Positions 23,501-36,394 of a stretch of DNA of 64,000 nucleotides are shown here, piece after piece. This DNA comes from Primulina eburnea (lineage: Eukaryota; Streptophyta; Magnoliopsida; Lamiales; Gesneriaceae). Where the stretch lies: positions 47,510,342-47,574,341 of the forward strand of contig NC_133101.1 of the NCBI RefSeq assembly GCF_022965805.1, given 5' to 3'. A program made the translations under genes and the position numbers. The notes beneath the pieces were generated by a model. That model saw nothing but the letters and a program-made list of their open reading frames with translations, was not told where the DNA came from and ran no database searches. The first letter of the stretch is position 1. Every line of letters begins with the position of its first letter.

Positions 23501-23718
23501 AAGCAAATATCTGCGATAACTCCGCCCGGTGCGTCTTGAACTTGATCCTGGGTTAAAGCATGAACTCTAGCCTGCTGTGGCCCGGGAAAACGCTGCTGAA
23601 CCAAACCTCTAGGCTGAGGATAGCTAGACTGCTGAAAAGACTGAGTCGGAAAAAAAGGTCTAGTTGTTTGTCCTCTAAAACCCTGACCAAACTGAGGTTG
23701 CTGAAATTGTTGTCTCAC
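20572..23718 (-). pseudogene. Tekay protease, reverse transcriptase, RNase H and integrase core
   Basis: Reading leftward on the minus strand: protease with LIDTGASNSFIS near 23480-23440; reverse transcriptase with [21 protein letters not shown] near 22770-22710, [21 protein letters not shown] near 22590-22530 and the catalytic LIDDILIYS near 22480-22450; RNase H, damaged around 21880-22060 where the frame changes; then the HHCC zinc finger and ITH-DAIWVIVDRLSKSAHF core of integrase at 21400-21090, and [23 protein letters not shown] near 20800-20720. Stops and shifts at about 22415, 22700, 21860 and 20900 break it. Confidence 0.88.
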
Positions 23719-24770
23719 TGCATTTGGACATACTCTAGCATAATGTCCAACTTGCCCACAGATATTACAAGATCCTTGAACTCCCGTACACTAAGTACTG
23801 AAATGCTTACCACCACAACGATCACAAAATACTCCACCTAGTGACCCAACTGAACCTCGATGCTAACTGCCGAACTAGAAGAACTGCTACGAGTGTGTTT
23901 CTTGAATTGTTTTCCTTTGGCCTTAAAGTTTTGTTGCTTGGGTTGCTGATAAGACTGCGAAGGCTGATACGGCAGTAAAGGACGGTATAGTGGTGCACCA
24001 ACTGGCATCGGCACATTGCCCCCGAAACTCTGAGGAAAACCTGGTTGAATTGACTGTGGTTCTGCCAAAAGTAGACTTGCCTCCACATTCTTGGCTTTCT
24101 CTACAGCATCGGCATAATTAACAGGTGCTCCAGCGACTACTAAAGTGCAAATGGTTCGATTCAATCCTTGCATAAAATGCGATAGCTTGTTCCGATCACT
24201 GCTAGCAACATGAGGAACATAGGCAAGAAGCGCTGAAAATTGAGAGGCATATCCCACCACAGTCATATTACCTTGAGCCAATCTATTAAATTCAGCTTCC
24301 TTGGCCGAATAATACGAAGGCAGTGAATACCCTCGAGCAAACTGTGCACAAAACACATCCCAAGTAACTCTTTCACCTGACTCTTTCAGAGCTTCCTCGA
24401 TAGTTTCCCACCATAACTGGGCTCGGTCTTTTAATTGACAAATAGCCAACTTAAGCTACAATTCAGGGGTTTACTCCAACATATTGAACAAACGCTTCAT
24501 ACTTTTTAGCCATGCTATAGCTTTATCACCATCTTCATTCCCAAAGAATCGAGGAGGACGCATGTTCTGAAATCGGGATATCACAAGTTCCATTTCACCC
24601 ATTCCTCTGGTCAACTGATCCACTTCACAATCAACATTAACATTTTGTGCTTCACCCCGAGGACGACGACCTCGTCTTCCCCAATCAGTCGCGTTCAGTC
24701 CTCTCACATTAGGAGCTTCAGATTCCTTAACAACTTCCTTTCCTTTTCTGCCTTTACGACCAGGTGCCAT
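23719..24770 (-). pseudogene. gag: Tekay gag (capsid and zinc knuckle)
   Basis: The minus strand begins MAPGRKGRKGKEVVK at 24770, followed by the capsid domain (RFQNMRPPRFFGNEDGDKAIAWLKSMKRLF, then LKDRAQLWWETI and GYASQFSALLAYVPHVASSDRNKLSHFMQGL). A stop near 24455 separates two segments. A CCHC knuckle (CNICGQVGHYARVC) lies at 23773-23732 in a damaged frame. Confidence 0.85.
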
Positions 24771-25039
24771 CTACAAGACAGAAGGATTTAATCCACAGGC
24801 AGAAACAAAATAATCGGCTGAGTATAAGAGCATATACTTAAACTAACAGGCAATTTCTAAACTAAAGGTCAAAACTTAATCAACTATACGCTCTAGTCAT
24901 ACTGATACAATTAATTCAAAATATATAAACAAGTAAGAGCAAATATACCAAACACATGCACAATCATTTTATTTGTGTCTAAACTCGAGTGTCCTAGACT
25001 CTATTTCGAGCGTATCCCAGTTACGCTCTGATACTAAAC

Positions 25040-26676
25040 TGTCAGGGCCCGTGCTCTTAATTGATATTTAATTACCACACAACAAGGATTAATGGTGTAA
25101 ACAGCGAAAACGAGTTTAAACGTTCATTAAGGCCTACAGAAATTTCGGCATGACCTCCACGTAAGTAAGACATCCCAAAAATTTCAAAACACAACAACAA
25201 CAATATACGCTCGAAAATAATACCAAGTTCACAATCAACCACACCAACATCCTACAGTCGCACTGGCTAGGACTAGACACAACATATCACAAATAAAATC
25301 CAAAACAACATCAAACCATAACCATACAGCTACACAGGGCATCTCCCTGGCAAATGTATCAAACCAGCATAATATATATAAATATCTGAGAACTCTGACA
25401 TAACTCGACTGACTACTGGGTACCACTCGCTAACGCTCCACCAGACGCGTCAAAACCCCTGGAATGACCTGCTATGGCATCAAAAACAACCACAACATCA
25501 AAAGAAAACAGGGGTTGGACCCCAGTACGACAAAACAGTAAAATCACGACGTATATAAAGGACATGTAATAATATCAAGTAAATGCAATGCTATGCGATG
25601 CATGAATGGTAACAACGGAATAATGGATACCAAATGGAGTTCAAACGAATAGCATCATCAACAGTAACAGTGGCCACCCGTGCCAGAAATGCAGCATCAA
25701 ATCGCCGCTCGTCCATGCACGTAGCATCGGGAATGCGAGTAGCTAAGTCGCTCGTCCCTAGCTGTCATCTGGGAATGTGGCTAATCCTAACCCACTCGTC
25801 CCTCTGATGACTCAATATCTCAACAGAATCAACATAAATAGCCGTCAAAGGAGTCAAGGCTCAATATGTTATGCCAACATAATTAATGCATGAAGGCATC
25901 AAAATAAACATTCAATGCACATAATAGCAAACAACATTCACCGAATATCCTTACACGCCAATATAAGCGTCATAATAATATAGGTTTGAGCGTACCTCAA
26001 CTTCAACTTACAATACCACGAATTCTTAAGGACTATCGAATGAAACTCGTCCAACAATCAAACCTACAATATAAATTCTTTACACACTTCAATATGATGC
26101 ATTCTAAATGACTAAAACAAATTAAATCGGCTCGGTTAACATTCGAATTTCGGGCAGCCTATAAAATCCTTCAAAATCTGGAATTTCAAGCTTAATACCT
26201 CAAGAAACGAAGCTTAAACACACAACAGTGATCTCGCGGAAGTGGCTCGCCGGAAAAGTCGCCAGAAATACTGTTCACGCCGGAAACCTAGCTGGAAATT
26301 AGGGGAAAAGCTCAATTCTTCACTTATATAAACTAATACACCAAGAACAACCAAAATTCGAAGTCAAAAGCTTACCTAAACCCGAATCGAAGCTCACGCA
26401 CAGTTGCTGGAAATCAAGCAGATCGAACTCGAAAACTTCCAATTCAAGGCAGGAAAGTAGCTAATAGAAGGGAGGAAGAAGATTACTAGCTGCTGGTCTA
26501 CTTCTCCGACCGAGGGCGGCGCTATACGAGGGCGGTAGAAACAAGAGAAAAGTGACGGGTTGCAAGGCTGGGGGAAGAGTTTTCTGGGATTGAGCGATTC
26601 TGATTTCTCAAATGGGTTGGGGTTATTAAAATAAAATGGTAAATGGGCTGGGCCAATTTAGTAATTGGGCCTCACA
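25040..26676 (-). repeat. 5' LTR of the minus-strand Tekay element
   Basis: It is 1637 bp and pairs with 17537-19174. It is adjacent on its left to the tRNA-Met-like primer site (reverse complement at 25026-25038), which fixes the element's orientation. Confidence 0.92.
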
Positions 26677-27284
26677 GCTAATGAGCCTATGATTGTACAC
26701 TTAACTTAATAATTATCTATTATTTAAAGTACAAACCTTGCCCATTATTCTTCAAACTCACGCCCCACTCCCCTGAACCGTTCAAACACTTTTCTCTCTT
26801 ATTCACGGCACACACACACACGAGAGTCGAAGAAGAAAGAATTTCAAGGGTTTTTCAAGCCAACGTCTTTTTGTCATCGTTCTTCGATTCGTCAACGTAA
26901 CGCAAAGGCACATCATATTCTTCTCTCTACTCATCCATCACACCATAGTATTTATTTAATTATGTTTTGAATGAAAAACAAGTTGACCTTTGAATATTTT
27001 CGTTTATGCATCTTCATGAATTTTGAAACTCATGATTTTTGTACCAAAACATGTTTAATATGTTCAATAAGGGGCTGCCATGATTTGAGAAGGATCAAGG
27101 GTTGTTTTTCACGAGCTTAAGGAGTCCTATAACACACACAACATGCTGCACATGAAAACGATACAAGCTGGAACCAGCCTCACGGTTTTGGTGATCTAAG
27201 GGCTCGGGTTCAAAGGTTTGGTTGCATGGCTTGGCTTGGGTCACGGCTGGGGCTTGGCTTGCGTCAGGGAAGGAGTCCTAGCCA

Positions 27285-27905
27285 CACTAGTACTTGAGTC
27301 AAGGGGTAGCAAAACCGTAGCGACGGTTATTTATCAAACCGTCGCTAATTTAAAATGTTTGACGGTTATGCTTAAAACCATCGCTATTTATAGCAACAGT
27401 TTTGTAAAACCGTCGCCAAATTTAAAAATTACGATGCTTTTTCTTAAAACCATCGCTAAATCAAAACCAAAGAAATTTTAAATTAGCGAACAACCATCAA
27501 CCGTCGCAAAATTTAATATTAACTACAAATTTTATATAAAAAAAATTCGAAGACAACGATTTTTGTAAAACCGTTGTCTTTTAACATATGAAACAATAAG
27601 AAAGGACAACGATTTACAAAAAATGTTGTCGTAGAACTAAAAAAACCTGCTGAAATCGTTGTCTTTGACCCTTTACAAAACATATATTGACAACGATTTT
27701 TAAAAAACTTTGTCGTAGCAAAAAATAAAACGCCCTAGACAACGCTCAAAGACAACGGTTTTAAAGAGACTATTGTCTATGAGCGGATTTTTTTAGACTA
27801 CAACAACGGTTTTTGTTGAAACCGTTTTTAAAAAATAAAAACACAACGGTTTTTATTAAAACCGTTGTCTTTGATGTGTTGTTGAATGTGTATTTTTTTG
27901 TAGTG
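27285..27905. mobile_element. Small CACTA-like element rich in GCGACGG and ACAACGG palindromes
   Basis: The right end TTTTTTTGTAGTG at 27893-27905 is a typical CACTACAAAAA-type terminus. The left end is unclear; CACTAG at 27285 is the best candidate, but the 3-bp flanks CCA and TTA do not match. Inside are AGCGACGG/CCGTCGCTA arms (27320-27500) and GACAACGATTTT/AAACCGTTGTC arms (27550-27880). There is no transposase. Confidence 0.55.
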
Positions 27906-30846
27906 TTAGGGTCCTAAGAGGGTGCACAAGGGGCTGGCTCAGGGGCTAGTCCAGTGGTTAAGGTCCTGGCAAGCCAAACGTAGAGTCCTAGCGCCGTAGA
28001 TCTCTCGGCCAACAGCTGCATCTGATTTGTGGCTGCAGTTCAAGCTCGAAGGTGGCTCGATAAAAAATGAATTTGGTTCGAGGGTATAGCTTAGGTTTGA
28101 GAATTTGGATTTTCTTCTTGGTTTTAATTTGAAACGTGGCTCACGGGTGTCGAGTCATGTTTCACGAGGGATAATTTAATATAAAATGTCTAAGTTTTTA
28201 GTTTGAGAATTTTATAAGGAAGTGAAGTAATTGTAACTAATATGCTGATACGATGATATGTTAACACATAGGCCAAGGCTAAGTTGACGGGTGAGAGTGT
28301 CGCTGATGTCCCCGCTGCCCAGTACTGTGGTTACATGTAGATAAATCCATCGCCCCAATATGAATACAAATACGAAAGTCACAATTAACGATCTGAATTC
28401 AACGAAATTGAATACGTGTATGAATATGATGAATACAAATATGTTTATGATGAATATGAATAAGTTTATGATAATATGAAAATGTTTATGAAAAATGTTT
28501 AAGTTTATTTATCATTATGAAAATGTTAATTTACGTAAAAGTAATTTAACTGTTGCATGTGATCTGTATATGTATTACTTGTTATCAGGATTATGGTTTG
28601 CTGAGTTTTTAGACTCACTAGGTTTAACTGATGCAGGTGATTATGATAATAATGATACTGGAGGTCTTGATGGTTGATCTGACTGAAGCAAAGGTGCACA
28701 TAACCCGAGGACCAACGCTAGTTTTTCGCACTTATGTTTATGATTAAGGATTTTAAGTTTATGTTAAATATATTTTTACTTCTTTATGATTTTGAGTGGT
28801 TTTTGAGAGCTTGTTAGCAATTTTGCCAAGTTAGGATTTGAGAACGATTGACGATTTTATGTTTCTAAACTATTTTCTTTGGATTTTTAAATATAATTGG
28901 TTGGTTATTTTTAAAATGGTCTAAAATATTTTTTATATATGTAAGTATTCGGCCGAAATGATGAGGTTATAAAAAAAAATTCTAGTATTTTTTTTAGAAA
29001 ATGAGTAATGGACGTTTCAACTGCAGTTGAAAAAATACCAAAAATCATGTCGATCCGATCATCATATAAAATAAATAGAGTACATAATATCCATCAACTC
29101 TCCTAACTCATAAACATGATGTGCGGAAAATAAGGTCCTCGGGTTAGCGTGTACACACCCAACCCCGCCCACTCAGTCTTCGGGGCCTCCAATCTCGTCA
29201 TCGATATGATCACCTGCATCATTCACTCTTAGTGAGCCTAAAGACTCAACACACCTAAATAGTTATAACAAGTGAATGTACATAACATGCAACAATGAAA
29301 AATATTGTACTTAAAATATATTCCATGATCTTAAAAGCATAAACATAAACGTTATAAAGCATAACTTGTCAAAACATGTCTCAACATGTCATCATATACG
29401 TGTTTATTTTCTTTAATTGAATCCAGTTCATTAGTTGTGACTTTCGTATCAGCTCTATTTGATGGATCCATCTACGTATAACCATGGTACCTAGCGACGG
29501 GGACATCAACAATAGTATTATCCATCCACTAAGAATATGTCTTATAGCTCATTGTATACATATACATATTAGTAACAACCAATTCTCATCCTTTAAAACA
29601 TGTCTATATATTCATCACTTATCAAAATCATTTATATACATAATTTTGCTTAAAATCAAGCATGCAACGTCTTTTTGTATTTCCATCAAAAGTCATGTTC
29701 TTGATAGTGTATATATTAACAACATGTAATTTTGTGATCAGGGCGCAGCTAGGATTGCTAACTCGACCGAGGTGCAAAATGACCATTTTGCTCCCAAAAA
29801 CCTTAATTGACCATATTACCCCTGGACCTCAAAATTTCAACCCGAAGCCAGCCAAACACATTAAAACACCTCAAGACATTTTTATAATCGATTCTTAGAC
29901 GTAAACTCAAGCATTTTCATAATTCATACGATTCGTTTTAAAACTTGGACTGGGGTCCCTGTTTTAACCCGAATCAACCCGAAACATAACCAAACTTCTC
30001 CCAAATTAAATCATGACTCGAACCTACATGACCAGCCCCTAAACCACGTGTTCCATACCCCTTAGGACCTACGAACAACGCACAAAAGTTGCTGGAATTT
30101 TTGGCACTTTGACTTCCTACAAACCATAATGCGTCGAGCCCTCGATAATTCGATCCTAGAGCTAATCAACCCAAACCAAACTTGAACCATGGATAACTAG
30201 TACCAAGTTCAGACCGAGAACAGCCTGCTGGTCCAACCCTAACCTCGCCTACTATACATGTAATCCACCGAATGCGAATCACCCGAAACAAGACCACACT
30301 CTCCCTACTCGGTTCATGCGCGAAGACCGACCCCTAGCCCATGACCATCCATGGTTGAGCCCTCATAGACCATGACTCAACCCCCTTAGGACTCTACTGT
30401 GGCTTGGATCGACACCCCTACAGCCAATTCCCTTCACATAGCCCGATTTACCCCAACCGTCGAACTAGGCCCTAAAACCGGTTGGCCCTCACCATGACTC
30501 GACCATCCCTCGACGTTAGCCCCTTGACCCCACCTTATACAGCTTGTACAGCCCTTAAAATCTTTGCCCTAGCAGCCCCTTACATGAAAGTAATTGAAAA
30601 ATTGAGTCACATGTCAAACAAATGCATATTTCATGACAAAACGGTACAAAAACGATTCAACGTAAACAATTCATGCATTCCTCATACAAAAACACAAAAA
30701 CACCAGCATAAAGCCGCGTGAATGATGAGAAAAATGGGATATATGGTGTGAATTTGTGTTTATACGTTCGAAAACAAGAAAACCTTCACGTAGAGCGTGT
30801 ACCAGAGAGGCGGGGGATGATTTTTCTTGAAAACCTTGAGAGAAAA

Positions 30847-32948
30847 TGTAACGTCCCGAAAATTTGAAGGTCCACGTGAACCACATGCATGCAAATTACC
30901 TAATTCCTTATGTATTTTATTAAATTACCTAACTCAGCATCCAATTCGAATTCTTCAAAGGTTTTCAAGAAAACTCTCCCATCGTCTCTCCGGTGCATGT
31001 CATATGAAACTATCTCAAAGTTTTCAAGCGTAATTATGCAAAAGCATGCCATGTATCTATTTTTCTCATCATTCACACCATTTATATGTTGATGTGTATG
31101 TATATTAATAGAGAATTCTTAAATGTATCAAGTGGTGTCATTTTTGCAAAGGTTTGACATGAAATATGTGTTTTCCTTGCATATAACTCACGCTATTGTG
31201 TATTGCATGAAAGGGGCTGCTAGGTTAAGGCATGTAATGGCTGTACACAAAGGGATTGAAGGTTTCTAGGGGCTGGAGTCCCGAGTTGTCCACGGATTTA
31301 GAGATGGTTGATTGTTTTTCCTTGAGCGGCTAGGGTTTTGGTTGGTCTAGTGTAAGGAAAGGGGAGGCAAGGCCAAGGGGGGACTAAAACAAGCCATGGT
31401 GCGGTCCAGGAGGGTCCAAACCAAGGCCTATGGGAAGCCTTACATGGCTGGTCTCTGGTTAAGTGGGGGGTCGATGCGCATCAAATGAGAAGGATCGGGT
31501 TTTGGCTTTTTTTCAGGTAACTCATGCACGTTCGCGTGCCTTGGGTGGTAGGCGTGGGTTTGTTTGGTCCAGAAGTGAGACTTTGGTCTGATCTTGGTCC
31601 TAGGTAGCAATGGTTCAAGGCTGGTTTGGGTTGGTTATGCCTATGATCGATAATTCGAAGGTTTAGCGCACTACGGTTTTCGTTGCTTGCGTGCTGAATT
31701 AATTCAAGCAGTTGTTCCTTCTTTTCCGAGGGCCCTAGGTGGTCTGAATCAATTGTTTTAAGGGCTGGTCATGTAGTCATGGTTTAATTTGGGAAAATTT
31801 TGGTTGAGTTTTGGGTTGATTTGGAATGAAACCGGGACCCTAATCCAATTTTTAAAACGAATCGTTTAAGTTACAGAATGGGCTCGAGATTATCTCTAGT
31901 AAAGTTTTATAAATATGTTTTGAGCTATCTTAAGGAGTTTGGTTGGCTTCGGGTCAAAATTCTGAGGTCTAGGGGTAACAAGGTTGATTAGGGTTTCCAA
32001 GGGCAAAATGGTCATTTTTCACTCGAGTATGGTTTTTAGTCCTGACAACACCCTAAACACAATTTGACATGTTTTAAATGTTTGTGTTACCATGTATATG
32101 ATCTTTTATGAAATTATGAAAAAAAATATTTTGCATGCTTGATTTAAAAGAAAAATTTATGGATATTCGTGATTTTGATAAGTGATGAAAATGATGATGT
32201 TTTTGAAGGATGGCAGTTGGTTGTTACTGACGATATATGTATATGATGAGCTGTAAGGCCAAGGCTCAGCAGATGGGTAATACTGTCGCTGATGTCCCCT
32301 GCCGCCGAGTACCACGGTTGTATGTAGATGTATCCATCGAATGGAGCTGATACGATAGAGCTGATATGATAGTGTTGATACAAAAGTCACAAATAACGAA
32401 CTGAATTCAATCAAGAAAATGTATACGTATATGATGATATGATGAGATGTTTTGACACGTTATGCATTTATACGATATGTTTACATTTACTCTTTTAAGA
32501 TCATTAAATGTATGTTCAGTACAATACTTTTCACTGTTGCATGTTATGTATATGTATTCGTTATAATGTTATTGTGTGTTGAGTCTTTAGACTCACTAGT
32601 TGTGAATGATGCAGGTGAGAATATTGATCGTGAGATTGGAGGTGCCGAAGACTGATTAGGGACAGTTGGATGTGTGCACACTAACCAGAGGACCTTATTT
32701 CTTCGGCACATCATGTTTATGAGATAAGAGTGATTATTGAATATTTTCAAATTATGAATCTTTTTATGCTGATGATTCAACCGGGGTTTTGAGAATTTTT
32801 TTTAACTGCAGAAATTTTCAGTATCGAATTTCTCTTATTTTAAAAATGGATGATTTACAGCAGTTATAGCATGCATGCTTGTAAATGTTTACTTTTGAAT
32901 TGTAGCTTTAAAAAAAATTAGTAGCATTTGTAAGTAGTGGATGTTTCA
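30847..32948 (+). repeat. 5' LTR of a non-coding element (copy C of the TGTAACGTCCCG family)
   Basis: It begins TGTAACGTCCCGAAAAT and ends GTGGATGTTTCA, 2102 bp. It is followed after two bases by a tRNA-Met primer site, so this is a true 5' LTR, unlike copy A. It starts exactly where the minus-strand copy B stops. The block TTGAGTCTTTAGACTCACTAG near 32579-32600 is shared by every copy of the family. Confidence 0.8.
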
Positions 32949-32950
32949 AT

Positions 32951-32961
32951 TGGTATCAGAG
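32951..32961 (+). promoter_or_regulatory. Primer binding site, tRNA-Met type
   Basis: TGGTATCAGAG lies two bases after the end of the copy C LTR. This is the usual primer match of chromovirus-like and Cassandra elements. Confidence 0.8.
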
Positions 32962-34270
32962 AAAAGGTCCTGTATAGGGTTGTGCCACCGCCCTTCTGCA
33001 GTTCATTCTTCAAGCCTCAAGTCTGTAAGTATAAAAGTTTTAAATGTTTTTAATGCTATCACTTGTATGTTTACAAGATTTATTTTTTACAGTATATGTT
33101 TGTCTATCTATATGCTTGTTACGTCATGAAACGAGAAATTATATGATTTTCATGCATGCTGGCTTTGTGGTGGAATTGGACATGATTAAGAATTTGGATA
33201 ATTGGCATTAGGAAGGTTGTAAATGATTTGATTATAATTATTTTTGGTTAGCAGTACTGATGTTCTACTTTTTGAATCATAAGTTATTCATGAACATTAT
33301 GAATGCTTTTGGAACATGTAGATTTTCTAAGAAAATACTTATGGTTCGTGTTTACTGGTTGAGTTAATTTTTGAGAAGTTCATATAAGGAATAATGATTT
33401 GAAGGCTACGACGATCTTTAGAAGTATAAAAATGTATAATTCATGATTTTAGGTATTGATGGAAATTTAAGATTAGTTACGAGAATTGATTTTGGATTTA
33501 ATAGGCTTAAAATTATTGACCTTTATGTTACGGGAAACTTAAAGAGTGGAATTAGAAATGCCAAGAATTTATGAGTTAATTGTGGAATTTTCAAATTTTA
33601 GGACCAATTAGATAATTTTCGAGGAAATTAGGAATTTACTTTGCAATTGTTAAAAAATTTGGATACTAGTTTAGAAATAAGTAAGAATTGAATGGTCCAA
33701 ATGATAGGATTTTTCTATGATTTAGGCTTGAAGGGATATTTAAAACCTTGAAATATCTTGGTTATAATGTTGTAAGGATTGGTAATCAAAGATACTGTAA
33801 GATGAATCAATATTAGGCTTTTAAAAAAATTAAAGCGTTAGTGAAATAATGTTGTGGCAAATTAAGAATATAGAGTTATAACCATTTGAGGTAAAGATGA
33901 TCAATTAGTTAAGTAGATTAGAGATTAAGTTAACTTATTTTTGGGAACTTAAGGACTATTGTAGCATAAGTTTTAATCATGATCGTAAGAGTTGAAATTT
34001 TACCTTTGCTAGGGTTAAATTTTTCTAGAAATTTGGGCATGACTGAGGGTTAGGTTATTTGATAGAAGCAAGTAAGAAGTGAGTTAACACCTTGTCTTGA
34101 GGAATTTTTGAAGGTCGTTAAGAAACTTAAGATTAAGTGGATATGAGTATTGGAATTAAGTTATTTAAGACTACTTGGATTGTGTAACTTAAATTTCAAG
34201 TTTATGAAATAGGTGTTCATACGGAAATTTTGAGTGCAATAAAAACAAAAAGGTGTTAGTTATGTTCAAC
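32962..34270 (+). other. Non-coding internal region of the copy C element
   Basis: After the primer site there is about 1.3 kb of AT-rich DNA with no gag or pol homology in any frame. This is what a large non-autonomous (LARD-like) derivative would show, or else very advanced decay. A GAGCT-rich element interrupts it at about 34275. Confidence 0.45.
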
Positions 34271-34274
34271 TAGG

Positions 34275-36394
34275 GATGTAAATGAGCTGAGCTGTTCGCG
34301 AGTTTTTCGGATCTCGGCTCGTTAAAAAGCTCGTTCGGGCTCGTTCGTTAAGCTTATCGAGCCGAGCCCGAGCCTTATTTTGGGCTCGACAATTTTGTGG
34401 AGCCGAGCTTGAGATTAATGATTTTCGGCTCGTTAGCTCGTGAACATGTTCGATAATAGGTTCGTGAGCTCAAAATTGAGCTCGGCTCGTTTAGCTGGCT
34501 CGTGAGCTCGAGCTCGAGCTCGGCTCGTTTAGCTCGCTCGTGAGCTCGAGCTCGAGCTCGGCTCGTTTAAGTGGTTCACGAGCTCGGGTTCGAGCTCGGC
34601 TCGTTTAGCTAGATCGTGAGCTCGAATTTGAGATAATTAATGAGTTATAATATTAAAATAATTATGTATGATAAATAATAATAAATTAAAAATTAAAAAT
34701 CTATACATATTATAAAAGTGTGAATTAAGGTCAAAGTTATTTGTTTTTATTTGCTTGTAGATGAAGTGAACATATATTTTTCACAAAATATTAAATTGAA
34801 TATGATTTGTTTTATTTTGTAAATCTATAATCTTTTGAATGAGTTATATATGCAAGAAGTTTCTCAGAAAAAAATTAATATATACAAATTTAATACTTCC
34901 AATAATATAGTATGAAATATAAAAAAAATTATGTTATCTTAATTTTGAATTTTGTATTTAAATAACATATTGCATAAATATGTTATATCATTAAAGAGTT
35001 GAACACTTTTTGATAAATATAATAAAATATTAATTAAATCATATTTTGTCAGTTGTCTAGAAGATAGAATAATCAAAATTCATTGATTTTATTTGCTTGT
35101 AGATTAAGTTAAAATATTTACAAAAAATAAATATAATTTGTAGAATACTGAAATAACAAAATTCTTTGATTTTATTTGTTTGATGAAACAATTTTTTTTT
35201 CTACAAAACACTTAATTGTGTGGAGATTTGTAGAGACATCAAATAGAGAAGAATATACATTTCTTCTCATAAGATTTGCTAATGAAGATAGCGAGAATAT
35301 TGTTTTTCAAAGAGAAGAAAAAATTGATGACAAAAAAAATCGTGAAAGCAATATAAATTGAAAATATAAAAGAAGAAAAAATTTGACGCAATAATTTAAT
35401 TTAAGGTTTAGAATATATTATGTATATTATATTTTTATTTTTCATAAATCAATAACACGTGATAAAATAAGTGGTCAACGTTATGTATTACACTTTTTTC
35501 TTCTCTCAAATTTAATTTTAATACCTATTGTGATATCAATTTTATATTATATTTTCTCCAATGTCTAATTTATACAAAATTATAATTTTTATTACTAATA
35601 TGTTTTTCAACAATTAATTTATTTAGATTGTGCTTGGATAAATTGATTTCAAATTTATTGATTAGAATTATAATTTTATTGTTAACAATGAAACAATATA
35701 TCAAATCTTGAATCTACACATTACTTATTTACATATTATTATTTATATAAAGTAGAATAAATTTCAAATAACATTATTATTTGGTGGACTTGAACAATAT
35801 CATAACTAACATGAAATACTATTATATAAACATAAATGAGTGGATTTGAAGTTTATGATGTTACATCTCTAAATAAAAAAAAAATACATTTCAATGTATT
35901 GAAATCCATGGATTTGAAATCCTTCCAATCAAGAATAAACTTAGATTTATAACACATAAAATTTTTTAAACAAATATCTTTTGCAATCATTTTACAATAC
36001 ATATAGTATAAATTATATTACATTGAATTTCCTACGGATAATGCTAAAGGTACAACTAATATATAGTACTGCGATATTTACAACAATTATATCGTGAGAT
36101 TTTGTTATTATCTAATGAGATTTTATATTTAATTTATCATGAGATTTTGATAAATGAAATTTCTATTGATTTTTTTGAATTGTAAGAATTATTGTACAAA
36201 TTTGGTTGCACATAGTATTACTCATTTCTATCGACTAATATAGCATGAAATCATTAATATATAATTTTTTGTAAATTCATCTCTTCAGATCTCATTTCTT
36301 TAAGAACAATTATTGATAACAGAAGTGTATTTTCACGTGCGTCGCACGTATCTTTACCTAGTTATATTAAAAATGTGAATGTTATGGCAATAAT
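34275..36394 (+). repeat. GAGCT-rich element and AT-rich DNA
   Basis: From 34275 (AGGGATGTAAATGAGC) to 34630 the sequence consists of tandem GAGCTCG/CGGCTCGTTTAGCT words, with a unit of about 50 bp repeated near 34485-34620. The GGGATGTAAAYGAGCCGAGC start is common in plant hAT-like non-autonomous elements. From 34640 to 36394 the DNA is AT-rich, with no feature I can identify and only short chance frames. Confidence 0.5.

Larger units (their letters stand above)
17537..26676 (-). mobile_element. Tekay/Del chromovirus (Ty3/gypsy), minus strand, decayed
   Basis: LTRs lie at 17537-19174 and 25040-26676. Flanks are GCCAA (17532-17536) and GCTAA (26677-26681), a 5-bp duplication with one change. 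On the minus strand a tRNA-Met-like primer site (TTAGTATCAGAGC, plus-strand 25026-25038) follows the 5' LTR at the right, and the purine tract AGTGGGGGAGAT precedes the 3' LTR at the left. The internal region encodes gag, protease, reverse transcriptase, RNase H, integrase and a chromodomain-like tail, broken by several stops and shifts and by the MITE at 19726-20568. Confidence 0.92.
17079..29019 (+). mobile_element. Solo LTR of the TGTAACGTCCCG family (copy A), with nested insertions
   Basis: It begins TGTAACGTCTCGG at 17079 and ends GACGTTTCA at 29019. The flanks ACTGC (17074-17078) and ACTGC (29020-29024) are a perfect 5-bp duplication. No internal region is attached, so it is a solo LTR, formed by recombination between the two LTRs of an element that had inserted into copy B. 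It was later split by the Tekay element at 17537-26676 and carries a CACTA-like insertion at 27285-27905. Without these it is about 2.2 kb, close to the 2.1 kb of copy C. It encodes no protein. Confidence 0.88.
16945..30846 (-). mobile_element. LTR of the TGTAACGTCCCG family, minus strand (copy B), split by copy A
   Basis: The minus-strand LTR end is at 16945 (plus strand TGAAACATCTACT). The 16945-17078 part matches the reverse complement of the 3' end of copy C (32780-32948), and 29025-30846 continues it with the AGTCTTTAGGCTCACTAAGAG-type block at 29222-29252 and the GTGATCAGGG block at 29735. The start of the LTR is missing where copy C begins. No primer site lies left of 16945, so this is not a 5' LTR with its internal region attached. 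Only 16945-17073 and 29025-30846 belong to it. Confidence 0.75.

Noticed and set aside
32941..32970. tRNA-Met gene fragment
   Set aside because: TGGTATCAGAG follows an LTR end and is only a primer complement; no cloverleaf is present. The same applies at 5585, 25026 and 54435.
34485..34620. CRISPR-like array
   Set aside because: The regular GAGCTCG units are simple tandem words without unique spacers, in a plant nuclear context.
35176..35361. A 61-codon frame in AT-rich DNA
   Set aside because: No recognisable similarity, lysine/asparagine-rich composition expected from AT bias, and no expression signals.
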